In this document: positions 22,014 through 31,973 of the stretch, one piece after another
Layout: each line of letters opens with the position of its first letter
Position numbering within the stretch: the first letter of the stretch is position 1
Source of the DNA: Cyanodermella asteris
Lineage: Eukaryota; Ascomycota; Lecanoromycetes; Ostropales; Stictidaceae
Direction of reading: 5' to 3'
Assembly: GCA_900618795.1 (NCBI GenBank)
Contig: UYJD01000007.1
Coordinates: 56,792-120,791, forward strand
DNA: 64,000 bases
Translations under genes and position numbers: made by a program
The notes under the pieces: generated by a model
What the model was told of the DNA's origin: nothing
The model's input: the letters and a program-made list of their open reading frames with translations, nothing else
The model's database searches: none

Positions 22014-24089
22014 TCATACAAGTAGAAGCTCCTTCCAAGCAGGCTTATCAACGCCTCGGAGGAGCTCTCCTTGCATGATGCCATACACAAACACCTCCCC
22101 GACAAGTCTATAATGGTCAGGCTCAGATGTCCTGCGCAAAGTCATCGGCAACTTCCCTCGATTCAAGATCCACACCTCGTCGCCTTCGGTGACCTCTGCG
22201 GCTGTGAGACCCATCATGCTGTCCCCAACCTTCAGTAACTGACATGCTCCATCGTACATGTCTTCGGCCGACTCTAGGTATTTGACATGCATTTCCTCAA
22301 TCGGACCACCCATCATGTCATCGGCGGTAGCCCTCGAATTGAACGTTGCATTGCAGTCGCTCAGACATTTCGAGAACTCGTCTCCGAGCATGCCATCCAT
22401 GACATTAGTGCTAAAGGTACTCAGCTGATCGACTGTTTCCTGCTTGACACTTTCATCCCCAGAGAAGAGCTTGAGAATCGTGGTCCATACTGCCCATGAC
22501 TGGAATCGAGCGTAGTCCCCGTCCTCCTTCTCGCCCAGTCGAAATAGCTGCCGATAGTCGAATTTGGGTACATCACCGCGCCCATCAGGCCCACAGATCG
22601 ACTCGCCAACTTTTAGGATAGCGAGCAATCGGAGCCAGTTCAGGTCCGAATCGGCGGGCCTTCCCAAATGCGGCTCAATTCTGGAATGGTAGTTGATCAC
22701 GCCGACTTTGATTGCATCCACTTTGAAGGCCTCGTTCAGGGTGTTGTAGGGCTGGGACTCATCCAATTTTATGAATGGATCTTTGCTGGGACACGACCGC
22801 GGTCTCTGAGAATCGATAATTCGTGAAGCATTCGGGAATTTGCCTCTGCCGTTCCAACGCACTGACAATGGTGTGCAGACTATCGGTGCCAAATTAGGCA
22901 GCCAGGAAGGGCTTCTAATTTCGCCGCCGTTCAGCCTGGCATGGCCGACGTATGAGAGGGGCGTCAGAAAAGGCATCTTAGTCAGGAAAAGCTTTGCAAC
23001 TGTGGTGTATAGTTTGGGGTCGCTGGGATCCACGAGTTCCGGCTCCTCGTTTCCAAAGCTCTTGCTGATAACGTTGCACAGACCTAGTAAGCTGGAGACG
23101 ATGTCCCGTGGCTCGGTAGCTTGACGCTCGTCGGTCTCTGTGAGCAAGAAGAAGAGTATAGCTTCGTAACGCAACGAGCCACACATGTCGTCGAATACCG
23201 GTCCGGCCGTTCCATTCCCGTGCATCGGCCCAGCCAAGCATTGCCGGGTGCGTAGAATCGAGCTAAACGAATCTCGTAAACTCGCACCGACGAATCGGTG
23301 TTTCCAGTGCTCGTCTCCGGATTCCAGCCAGGGGTTTGTTGGAAGACCCTCAAGAGCCCGACAAAAGCAGTAAAGTAGCAGAAGGTCATACTGGAAGCCG
23401 CTGCAAAGGATAATGTCCGACTTCGCTAGGACGATCTCCTGCCATGTCCACCTCCGAGCCCACCAACTTCGCGCTCCTATCAGGTACAGCAGGCCTTCGA
23501 CGGCCGAAAAGGGCATTTCGTAACATCGTACTTGCAGCTTCTGGACAACTTCTGGACACTGTCGCAAGTGAGTGACTGGGCCAATTTCGTTCGCGATCGG
23601 ACGGTAAAGGCGTTCGAATTCGAAGATCTTCATGTCTGCGATACCAAGCCAGACAATGACTCGCGTGGCTCGGCGATAGATCTCGCCCATGAGCTGAATT
23701 TGTAGAACCTTCTCCTGATCATTCTCCTGATCTATGCATAATGCGTCGTTCCATAGCCAGATGCCAGGTGCAATGCGAATTATCTCTTGCAGTCCATTGT
23801 GAAGGTTCCTGGTCACCTCTACCATCCGGCTGTTGCATTGCAGCGGTAAAGTGCGTGATCGGTTCGCGAACCTGATGGCAAGTTCGTTCGTCTCATCATC
23901 GGACCCGTGGATTGGATTGCTCCATGTGTATGAGATAGCTTCGTAAGCTGGCGCTCCTTCCAGCGAGAACGTTTGCAAAGACAATTCAACTTCTCCGGCT
24001 TGTCCCAAGCTCGTAGGCAGCTTAAGAAGCCGAAGCTGACTCGAGGCATCATCAACCGGCGTCACCCATTTCCGATCTGTGTTAGCCAT
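22014..24089 (-). CDS. HET-domain (heterokaryon incompatibility) protein, 691 aa
   Basis: A single exon from ATG to TGA. The N-terminal half carries the three signature blocks of the fungal HET domain: YEAISYTWSN near residue 51, LWNDALCIDQEN with YRRATRVIVWLG near 108-150, and WWARRWTWQEIVLA near 210. The C-terminal ~400 residues have no NACHT, WD40, ankyrin or other module I recognise. HET domains are cell-death effectors in allorecognition and are TIR-like in fold. Many lineage-specific single-domain copies exist in Pezizomycotina, with unknown partners. The frame is intact with no sign of decay. There is no NLR partner gene beside it. Confidence 0.9.
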   Translation of the reverse strand: MANTDRKWVTPVDDASSQLRLLKLPTSLGQAGEVELSLQTFSLEGAPAYEAISYTWSNPIHGSDDETNELAIRFANRSRTLPLQCNSRMVEVTRNLHNGLQEIIRIAPGIWLWNDALCIDQENDQEKVLQIQLMGEIYRRATRVIVWLGIADMKIFEFERLYRPIANEIGPVTHLRQCPEVVQKLQVRCYEMPFSAVEGLLYLIGARSWWARRWTWQEIVLAKSDIILCSGFQYDLLLLYCFCRALEGLPTNPWLESGDEHWKHRFVGASLRDSFSSILRTRQCLAGPMHGNGTAGPVFDDMCGSLRYEAILFFLLTETDERQATEPRDIVSSLLGLCNVISKSFGNEEPELVDPSDPKLYTTVAKLFLTKMPFLTPLSYVGHARLNGGEIRSPSWLPNLAPIVCTPLSVRWNGRGKFPNASRIIDSQRPRSCPSKDPFIKLDESQPYNTLNEAFKVDAIKVGVINYHSRIEPHLGRPADSDLNWLRLLAILKVGESICGPDGRGDVPKFDYRQLFRLGEKEDGDYARFQSWAVWTTILKLFSGDESVKQETVDQLSTFSTNVMDGMLGDEFSKCLSDCNATFNSRATADDMMGGPIEEMHVKYLESAEDMYDGACQLLKVGDSMMGLTAAEVTEGDEVWILNRGKLPMTLRRTSEPDHYRLVGEVFVYGIMQGELLRGVDKPAWKELLLV

Positions 24090-25701
24090 ATCTACGAAAG
24101 GTATGGAATCAAGTTCATCAGATCTTCAGCGACAGAGGATATGAGTCATGAGAGGAAAGGACTCGCAGTCGCCTGCCACCTATAGTCTCTATTTGGGCCT
24201 GCGTGTATGATGGAGGACCCCGCTCAGAGCGTGTGGCGCGCTCGGGTTCAGCCTTGCAAAGCGCCTTTCCGCTCGGGGTACAGTTACCTAGAAGGTTAAT
24301 CTCAAGTGATCAATCTAAATGACCAGAAAAGCTCCAGCTCTCGATACGGCCAGCACGCTTTGTGTAAACTGGCTTCGGGTCCGGCAAATCGTAGCAGCGA
24401 GCCAACAAACATTACAAGCATTTCAATAAGTAGCAGGAAATGGAAAGGAAAAGACCTCCGGACAACAACATCGAGGTCCGGAGCGCGCTATCCTCATCCA
24501 TTTCTAGTTGTATAAGGTAAAATATCGGTGGCTGAACGGTTCACTGACGAGATCAACACAAGTTATTACCTGCGTGAGTAGTAGCACAAGTACTGGCAGA
24601 TGTAAGTAGGCGTCTCGAGGATGTCGTTTGCCTCGGAGAATTCTTCGCGCCAAGCCAAGCAGAGAGATCACGAGTCACGTGATCATGCTCTGAACTCCTT
24701 ATTGAATTCGCGTGGTCCGCATTCAACTCTCGATCACTTCCTCCTCGCGACCGTTGGTGGTCCGTTTGCAACATTACCACGCAAACTAATGTCCCCAACA
24801 CTGCAGCTCAACTCAAGATTGACGCGTCATATTTCAGTTTTCAGAAGATGACTCGCATATTCACAATGCATTGTTACTCCTCATGGCGAGATTCTGGTAT
24901 GTTCCAAGCGGCGATGCAGGCCATACACGTGAGCAATATAGCTGCCAACCTCTTTTCAAAGTGACAATGTGTGAGCATCTCGCGTTGATCAGCACAGTCC
25001 TGGAGGTGGCATTTGTCTGGGTTGCTCCAAACCAAGCGGTGCTTTTGAAAGCACGAAGGGCGAATTGGTGAACTGTGTCTATCTCTTGGCAGTGAGTACA
25101 TTGCCTATGGCCACACGCAGTCTGAGGAGCTGTACCTTTCGGCTCCGGTCTCCTGAATGTTCGTTTTGCACCATCCTTCTTGTCCGGAGTCACTACCGCG
25201 CGTGGCTTTTCAAGTGGTAAAATGAAAGCAGGCGCTTGAAGCGCACGCGTCCTTGACGCTGTTGTTGTTGACCTCGATGCCTGCCGCTATTGAAATTCAC
25301 GCGTCTTTCAAGCTTTTCGCGTGAATTCAGCGCGTTCCGCTCCTGCATGAAACATGACATGCTCAGTCATCAAACCTTTTGAGTTGACACACAAGCCCCA
25401 GCACATTCGCTCTGATTATGAGGCCCTCTGATCATTACTGAAGACAACTCAATTGTTTCCTTACCGAAGATGACTCTCCTATTGCACTCGTCTCAGCGTC
25501 GCGTCTTACTTCATTTGCGGACTTCGACACGTGTCCCTGCTTTCTCCATCCTAACGTTCAAACACACCCCATCAGGATCATTATCCGTTCCGAACTCACA
25601 ATCTCCAAAACACTTTCAGTCGATCGGAATTTTGGGTACAAGCAACTAGTCCCTCAATCTGACCCTACGACTGAATTGCACTTGACCACTTGCGATTCAC
25701 A
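24090..25701. other. Intergenic, 1.6 kb with palindromic elements at the right end
   Basis: No gene recognised. From ~25195 to 25335, upstream of the AT-hook gene, the sequence is rich in CGCG-containing dyads (see the inverted repeat entry) and in two ACGCGT sites. Confidence 0.5.
25294..25327. repeat. 10-bp perfect inverted repeat with 14-base loop
   Basis: AATTCACGCG at 25294-25303 pairs with CGCGTGAATT at 25318-25327. A second short dyad GCGCTTGAAGCGC and another ACGCGT lie ~50 bases to the left. ACGCGT is the MluI cell-cycle box recognised by MBF-type factors in yeasts; a role here is inference. Located ~375 bases before the AT-hook gene start. Confidence 0.6.
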
Positions 25702-27231
25702 ATGCCTACAACTCGCATAGGGTCTCGAAAGAGTAAGACTACCGCTCCTGCCCAGCCAGTCCTCAGGCAAACTCGATCGCAAACCAAGAAAACTGACGTC
25801 AAAATCGCTCCAGCGGCACCAGACGAGGACATTGATACAACAGCCTCGGCACAGATCAAGGCTCCTCGCGGTCGTGGAAGACCACCTGGCTCAAAGAACC
25901 GCCCCAAAAATGTCAAAGCCCCTGCACCTGAGAAGGCAAAAGGCAAGTCCACTTCATTAGCCCAGAGGCCAAGTAGGCGAACGCAGAATGACCCGGCCAC
26001 GCTAAGAAAATCATCCCGTGTTGCAAAACAGCAGTCGAAATGCGAAGTTGAAAATGAGAGTAGCTCCAAGAGCGACTCCAATAGCAATTCTGACAGCGAG
26101 TCTGGTTCTGATGACGAGGACTCAGAACAGCGTTGTGACGACAGTGCACGGCTTGAGATGTTCAAGTCGGTCACGACTACGAATCTGACCATGAGACCCA
26201 ATAGCGACTCTGTTCCTGGCACACAGGCCCCGAAGACATCATTCGACAAAGTTCGCGGGAAGGCTGTTGTGGCACAGTCAGAAAGCAAAGAACCACCGAC
26301 ACCCATCCCATCTCCCGGCTTGAGCGTTGTGGTCCCTCCTCGTGAGACTGTTGAGCGCCTCAGCGCGAGTGTTGAGATGACTGACGATCCGCCTTCCAAA
26401 AAACGCGACACTCGCCCTCCAATTTGGAATTCGGTAGTGGGCGCAACAGAGGGTCCAGAACACAGCAACAATGCCGTGCTTCAACAGCCTCACACGAATG
26501 ACCACGATCCCACGAATGCCCAGGCGGGAGGTTTTGGCAACAACGGCTTCAATGCCAGCTTCCGTCAAAACCTGATCCCGATCCAGCCCACGCAGTTGGG
26601 TGAAGTCCCAGGATTTACAGACTACCTCTTTGATGACAATCCAGAATCAGGGGCCTCGGCAGGTCAAGGGTACCCTTTGCATGGCTTGGACGTGTTTGGA
26701 CAGCTGGAAATCGTGCCTGCGACGCTCAGCACCAGCCAGGTCCCTCAAACAACTATTGCAACCATCGCGCAACTCATTCGCGAGTGGGACATCGAAGCAA
26801 CAGCTCGAGGCTTCAGCGCAGAGCAACGTACTCGCATGCGTAACGTTGCCGAACACAGGTTGTTATTCATGAGAGCTTCAAGTCTTAGTACCCCAGTAAC
26901 GATCGCCCATGTCAGTGCCAGTATTGACAAAATCAATGACGACCGCAGACGGTTCGAAGACATCGACTCGACCTACTACGCGCCTGTTCCTACAAATTAT
27001 GGACGCCTCCAGATATTCACCAATTGTCTGCCGGATCTTTATGATAATGCGCATAACCCAGATAATCCGAGCATGTCCATGGCAACACAGTTTCGTGAGT
27101 CAAACAACTTCTATTCAGCGGAAGCGTACCGCGTGATGGTATCTGAAATGCACGATAAGCCGGCGGGAACGCCCGCCTTTATCCATCCGGTCAACGCTTC
27201 AGGAAAAATTATGGGGGTCGTTCAACAGTAA
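25702..27231 (+). CDS. AT-hook, largely disordered nuclear-type protein, 509 aa
   Basis: Starts at the ATG at 25702; the longer frame begins at a TTG. Residues 1-110 are basic and Ser/Thr-rich with one AT-hook (PRGRGRPPGSKN, ~55-66) that should bind the minor groove of AT-rich DNA. A Ser/Asp/Glu-rich acidic stretch follows at ~118-150. The C-terminal third is predicted to be folded or helical (IAQLIREWDIEATARGFSAE). After the TAA at 27229-27231 the same frame stays open for 57 more codons to a TAG at 27403-27405. A 51-base intron, 27228-27278 (GTAACG...AACAG, branch TGCTCAAC), would remove the stop and give 550 residues. A nonsense change is the alternative. The next gene (28855) is similar in style. 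Function unknown; DNA binding is inferred from the AT-hook. Confidence 0.7.
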   Translation: MPTTRIGSRKSKTTAPAQPVLRQTRSQTKKTDVKIAPAAPDEDIDTTASAQIKAPRGRGRPPGSKNRPKNVKAPAPEKAKGKSTSLAQRPSRRTQNDPATLRKSSRVAKQQSKCEVENESSSKSDSNSNSDSESGSDDEDSEQRCDDSARLEMFKSVTTTNLTMRPNSDSVPGTQAPKTSFDKVRGKAVVAQSESKEPPTPIPSPGLSVVVPPRETVERLSASVEMTDDPPSKKRDTRPPIWNSVVGATEGPEHSNNAVLQQPHTNDHDPTNAQAGGFGNNGFNASFRQNLIPIQPTQLGEVPGFTDYLFDDNPESGASAGQGYPLHGLDVFGQLEIVPATLSTSQVPQTTIATIAQLIREWDIEATARGFSAEQRTRMRNVAEHRLLFMRASSLSTPVTIAHVSASIDKINDDRRRFEDIDSTYYAPVPTNYGRLQIFTNCLPDLYDNAHNPDNPSMSMATQFRESNNFYSAEAYRVMVSEMHDKPAGTPAFIHPVNASGKIMGVVQQ

Positions 27232-28854
27232 CGAGGCGCACCACCTGTTGCTCAACAACATGGATCTGGAAACAACAGCACTCAGACCTCCGGACTTGCG
27301 CAATACCGTGCGTCGATGGCCACAGATGCTGGCGGTAGAGCGGAGGCTTTCCGGCGATCGGCACATGAGAGAGACAGATCGACTCCTGCCTGCCCTGCGG
27401 AATAGGATTCAACGAAGCACCAGCCACTGCCCAGCAGCTCTCGTCACAAAAAGTGGAAAGTGAGCTTGACGCAACACGGTTAAAATAGCGGGATGTTCTA
27501 AAGATGCCAGATTTTAACCGGCTGGTATCCCTTATTTTGGAAAGCCGGGAGACAGAGCATACCTGACACGGTACCTTGTGATCTCAAGCCAATCAGAATC
27601 ATGATTATCTCGACCATCATAGTTCTTGCTCTCATATCAGTCGAGTTCGTTGCGTGTAGGTCATTTCTTAGCGAAGACGGACTTAAGCCCATCGCCGGAG
27701 AGCAGATCACCTGCGTTTGTGACAAAGATCACAGGCTTTCTTGCTGCCAAGGGCTGCATACTTTCGGCGCAGCTTGTCGCAGCAACAGCTCATCTCTGCT
27801 TTCGAATACTCGAGCTCAAGAGGTCTTTTCATCAAGCTTAGGGATCCACAGGGCACAAGCGTCTGATATGACGCATTCTCTGTGTTGATATCGTCCGAGC
27901 TGCAAAGTCTGGGAGCACTGAGTCTAACGGCTTCAATGTTTACTCTTCCTGATGTTTCGGTGCTTAGATCGGCTGATGAGGAGCAGCTGTATTTATCTCA
28001 TCGTCTTCGAGAGACATGTCATTGATAATGATGAAGCTGATTCACGCAAAACCAACGCGCCAAGCTTGGAGGTCCATTTACAAATGAGCATTTCGACACA
28101 GCGTAGAAAAGCTCTGTTGACATCCGAGCTGCAAGGCCAACACTGCGCTGGAAACGAATTCCTATCTCATCGTGTCTATACTGGTGTCTGTCTCTCGCGC
28201 CTGATGATCGCAAGCGCGACGGCAACCAGCACGGCAAAGCCTCAAACGGCCAGGCTTTCTTCACAATAAGTGAGACAAGTCGGCTCAACTGCTTTGGGAA
28301 CGACTCACAAGGCACGTCAGTCCAATTCCGAAGTCGCTCTATGCCGAGATCGATAGCTACCTCTACTGCGCCTCCTTCACGTCGATGTTGAATGTAGTTG
28401 CAGAGCCAAAATGACTCTTCCTTCCGAATCGAGACTGAGACAGAAGAATTGTGAAGCTTCGGATCTTGTTTTCAACAACACACGTGAGTGCTGCCTCCTT
28501 CACTCAATCAATTGAGGAGGCTGGTGAAGCTTTGGCCTTGAATTTGACGACCTGCAAAGGTCCGTGCTTGCTGAAAAGTTCTTCTCTCTTTGAAATTGCC
28601 CATGGTATGACTGCTGAAGTCTTAGTCAGAGCTTTACTTTGTCATGCATTCACTCAAGGCATCCAAAATTTCATACCTGTTCTTTATGGCTCCACTGTTT
28701 CCACTTCTGTGTCCTCGAAGTCAAGTCATCTTACCTACCTTTCTTTACCCTTACATCCTCCTCAGCTTCGACTGGCTATCACTCGTGTCTTGTGATCTTC
28801 GAATCATTGACGTGCAATTCTCCTCGTTCAAGCAACAATCAAAGATCACCCAAT
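27232..28854. other. Spacer between the two disordered-protein genes
   Basis: The first ~170 bases may be a C-terminal extension of the upstream gene (see that entry). The rest has only short frames and presumably holds the promoter and leader of the next gene. Confidence 0.5.
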
Positions 28855-31116
28855 ATGGCACCTTATCAGAATATGCGTGCCCGTTCGGGCTCAGTCAAGT
28901 CGAAGCCGTCGGAGGCTGCGGGTGCTGAAATAGATCCCCCATCGACGAATGCTGAGAACAAAAAGGCCGCCAAGGTCTCCACTGCTGCAACGAAGAACGA
29001 CAAGAAGACTTCCGGCAGAAGCGCATCCCAGAACCCAAAGCAAGCGCCCAAGAAAGCTGCAGTCGTACCGAAAAAAGCTGACGAGATCGCGGATGTCGAT
29101 TCGGAGGAAGTTTCAAACCCTGCAAAAGCTGCGACGATAAAGGCACAGGAGAAGTCTGTGGTGGTTTCGGACGAACCAGCTGATGACCGTCCTGTCATAC
29201 AGTTTCTCGTGCGCAAACCTGAGGCCACGACTGGTACGTCGATGGGTGCATCTTTCAAAGAGCACTTGATCGACCAAGGCGTCACTGATGCAGACAAGGC
29301 TCAAGCCGCTTCAGGTGCTAGCAACCATCCCAAGCACAGCACAGCAAAGAACCTTTCCATCAGTCTTTCGAGCAGTTTTGGTGCTGTTTCTATTGATGAT
29401 GAGCATGGACACGACTCGGCAAATGCGTCTCGACAGACTCTTGAGTTTGACCATCAGTATTACGAGCCTGACAATGCTCAGCCACGACAAGCTACGCCGC
29501 GATTCTTTGTACAGAATGCCGGGATGCAGGTCAACCACCACCACACCGGATGGATCGATGCTCCCGCCACACTTGGTCTCGATGCCGCAGACCGACGAGA
29601 GTCCGACAAGCAATCCAGCTTCCAACTGAACGGCAAGCTTTTCGCGTCACAGCCAGGTGTGCATCCTGCAATTGCAAGCGCGCAGAACTATCAGTACAAT
29701 CAAGATGTCCATGATTCTCTTCTATTCGACCCAACTTCTCCACAGGTCGCTGCAGCATTCGTCCATCACTCAACTCACCATGACATGACTCAATCTCCTT
29801 TGCCCGGTAATCAAATTTTCGGCAATTATGAAGACCATACCACGATTCCTAGATTCCCTTCTCGCCAAGGACATACCATCTACCAAACCGATGTCAACCA
29901 CACCTCTGCTTATTTGCACAACGTGAACCCATTCATGCCAGACAATGCGCCAGTGTCTTCCTCTGCGGGCGGCAACCCAGGAACCAATTTCGAGGATGCA
30001 TCCGCTCGACGAGCGCGCCGAGCTGAAGCCACGCGCCACGCCATAGATTACCTGCTGGCCACCAATCCATTGACGGTGGAAGCTCTGGAAAATGCACTTC
30101 CACTGACGCCAACTCTCCACGCTGCGGACGACAGGCAATTCACTCGATACGAGGACTCAACCAGACAAGCTCAACATGAACGAGTGACTCGACAGGCGAG
30201 CGAACAGGTGCTTCCACTCATCCCAGAGTCTGGCGCTTCGGAGCCCGGGACTTGGTCAACTCAAATGGAAAGCATGGTCACGGATATTGCCTCGGAAGCA
30301 TTGGCTCGAGGATTCACCAGAGAGGATTTGGTCGTTGCGTACAGTGTAGCCGCAGCCCAAGCTCGCCGTCAACAGCACGATGAAGCGAGATCGACTGCAG
30401 AGACCCAGACACACCGAGCGACATACCAGCAGCCTGGAATGAACCCACCCGAAACCAACTACCCACCACTGATGCGAGATTCTCAAGCAGTCGTCGGGCA
30501 GTATGACCATCTCAATGGGCCTTCTCAAGGTTACACGCCCAATTCTCCCTGGACGTTTCCCGACGCAGCACCTTATCAGCCTCCCCTGATACCGCAGAAC
30601 CTGGCCACTGCGCAACCCATGCACCAGAGCTCCCCATTCGACTGGATGATCAACCAGCAATCCGCCCCCATAGATTTGACCGCCGTATTCGACACAAACG
30701 CGCCGCCCGAGCTTGACTCCATCAGTCATCCACTCCAGAGCGACACTATCGGGATCCCTTTCGACTCGAATTCTCCTCTGAACCCTGTGCCAGGCCTGCC
30801 TGAGAACGGAGAGTCGGGCGCGAACGATGCCGTAATATCACACGTGAATGCCGACGCCGGATCAGAGATGGTGGATGACGAAGGGTTCACTATCTCCGAC
30901 TACGAGAAATCGGACGTGAACGGTGAGCCTGAATCAGACTCGAACGCAGCCGATGCGCAGCCTGGTCACCCCATGTTGCAGCCAGTGGTACCCGGTGTGG
31001 GTGGTCACGGTCAATACAATGTGCAAGCACCGAAACGTCGTCGTGGGTCCTCGACCAGGTCGGATGACGATGCGCGCCCCGCTCAGAAGGAAGTTCGACG
31101 GGGCAAGGGAAATTGA
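28855..31116 (+). CDS. Large disordered, probably nuclear protein, 753 aa
   Basis: I start at the ATG at 28855 (MAPYQNMRARSGSVKSK), because the 72 codons upstream read like leader sequence. Residues 1-120 are Lys/Ala/Ser-rich, resembling histone-tail-like or chromatin-protein tails. The middle is Gln/His/Asn/Ser-rich. A helical segment MVTDIASEALARGFTREDLV near residue 475 resembles IAQLIREWDIEATARGFSAE in the gene 1.6 kb upstream. The C-terminus has a bipartite basic stretch (APKRRRGSS, then KEVRRGKG) fit for a nuclear localisation signal. No catalytic domain. The shared segment, order and orientation suggest that the two genes are diverged tandem paralogues (inference). I do not recognise the family. 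Confidence 0.72.
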   Translation: MAPYQNMRARSGSVKSKPSEAAGAEIDPPSTNAENKKAAKVSTAATKNDKKTSGRSASQNPKQAPKKAAVVPKKADEIADVDSEEVSNPAKAATIKAQEKSVVVSDEPADDRPVIQFLVRKPEATTGTSMGASFKEHLIDQGVTDADKAQAASGASNHPKHSTAKNLSISLSSSFGAVSIDDEHGHDSANASRQTLEFDHQYYEPDNAQPRQATPRFFVQNAGMQVNHHHTGWIDAPATLGLDAADRRESDKQSSFQLNGKLFASQPGVHPAIASAQNYQYNQDVHDSLLFDPTSPQVAAAFVHHSTHHDMTQSPLPGNQIFGNYEDHTTIPRFPSRQGHTIYQTDVNHTSAYLHNVNPFMPDNAPVSSSAGGNPGTNFEDASARRARRAEATRHAIDYLLATNPLTVEALENALPLTPTLHAADDRQFTRYEDSTRQAQHERVTRQASEQVLPLIPESGASEPGTWSTQMESMVTDIASEALARGFTREDLVVAYSVAAAQARRQQHDEARSTAETQTHRATYQQPGMNPPETNYPPLMRDSQAVVGQYDHLNGPSQGYTPNSPWTFPDAAPYQPPLIPQNLATAQPMHQSSPFDWMINQQSAPIDLTAVFDTNAPPELDSISHPLQSDTIGIPFDSNSPLNPVPGLPENGESGANDAVISHVNADAGSEMVDDEGFTISDYEKSDVNGEPESDSNAADAQPGHPMLQPVVPGVGGHGQYNVQAPKRRRGSSTRSDDDARPAQKEVRRGKGN

Positions 31117-31420
31117 AAGGCGACAATGATCGAACATTGGAAGATAAGAGGGCGAAATAGATCAATATTGCAAATCGCATACGGCATTGGCTCGGACCTT
31201 GTCGAAATAATACCATTCGACGCATGGAGCAGGGGTTTCGGGGCGGCCGACTTGGTTGATGGCTTCAGGTTGACCACAGTGGGCATGATGCCGCTGCTGT
31301 CGTTCCTGCTCACGCTGGCAAATTTTCTTTTGTCACTCAGCAGCACTAATGATCGAAATTAGAAGAACTTGAATACCAGAATCCTCTCCTCTTTTGCAGT
31401 GTCTGAAATGCGTTCGTAGA

Positions 31421-31462
31421 CATAACATGCTGAGACATCAACATAACATGCTGAGACATCAT
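31421..31462. repeat. Tandem duplication, 21-bp unit x2
   Basis: CATAACATGCTGAGACATCA(A/T) occurs twice back to back, with the two copies differing only in the last base. It probably arose by recent replication slippage. Confidence 0.85.
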
Positions 31463-31948
31463 TGCAGACTTGAACGATGCTTCAACAAGTACTTTGTCGG
31501 GAAGCCATGTCAGGCCATCTTCGGTTCGCCCTCGCGTGCCAAGGTAGATGGCCAGATGGGGCAGTATTCATGTGAAGTCGACGCCTGGCTGCAACAGCCT
31601 CAATTTCCTCGACGAAAGTCACCAGCTGCATTCTGATGTCTTGCAGTAATGCCATGATCTGCGAAATTCATCGTGCTGTTGTCGTTGATAGACTGTTGCT
31701 TGCTAGCAGCAGCGTATCAGGCGGTCATGAGGTTCGCGCATCTTGTCACGGCGATGTGGGTTGCACAGTCGTCATTTGGTCTCAACAGTCTCAGTTTACT
31801 TATTATGCATCCGCTATAAACGCAGTGTATAATTTCCTTGGGTGCGTTTCGCTTCCTGATATTCAGTCTCAGCAAGCTGCAGCCCCAAGGCTGAACTTCC
31901 ACGATGTGTCAGTGTAACGCGGGCACGGGGTGGTTGACTGTGTAGGCG

Positions 31949-31973
31949 NNNNNNNNNNNNNNNNNNNNNNNNN
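31949..31973. other. Assembly gap (25 N)
   Basis: A run of 25 undetermined bases. The flanks are partly complementary to each other (CACGGGGTGGTTGAC on the left; GTGACAACAACCCACCCG on the right), so a hairpin may lie here. Confidence 0.98.
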
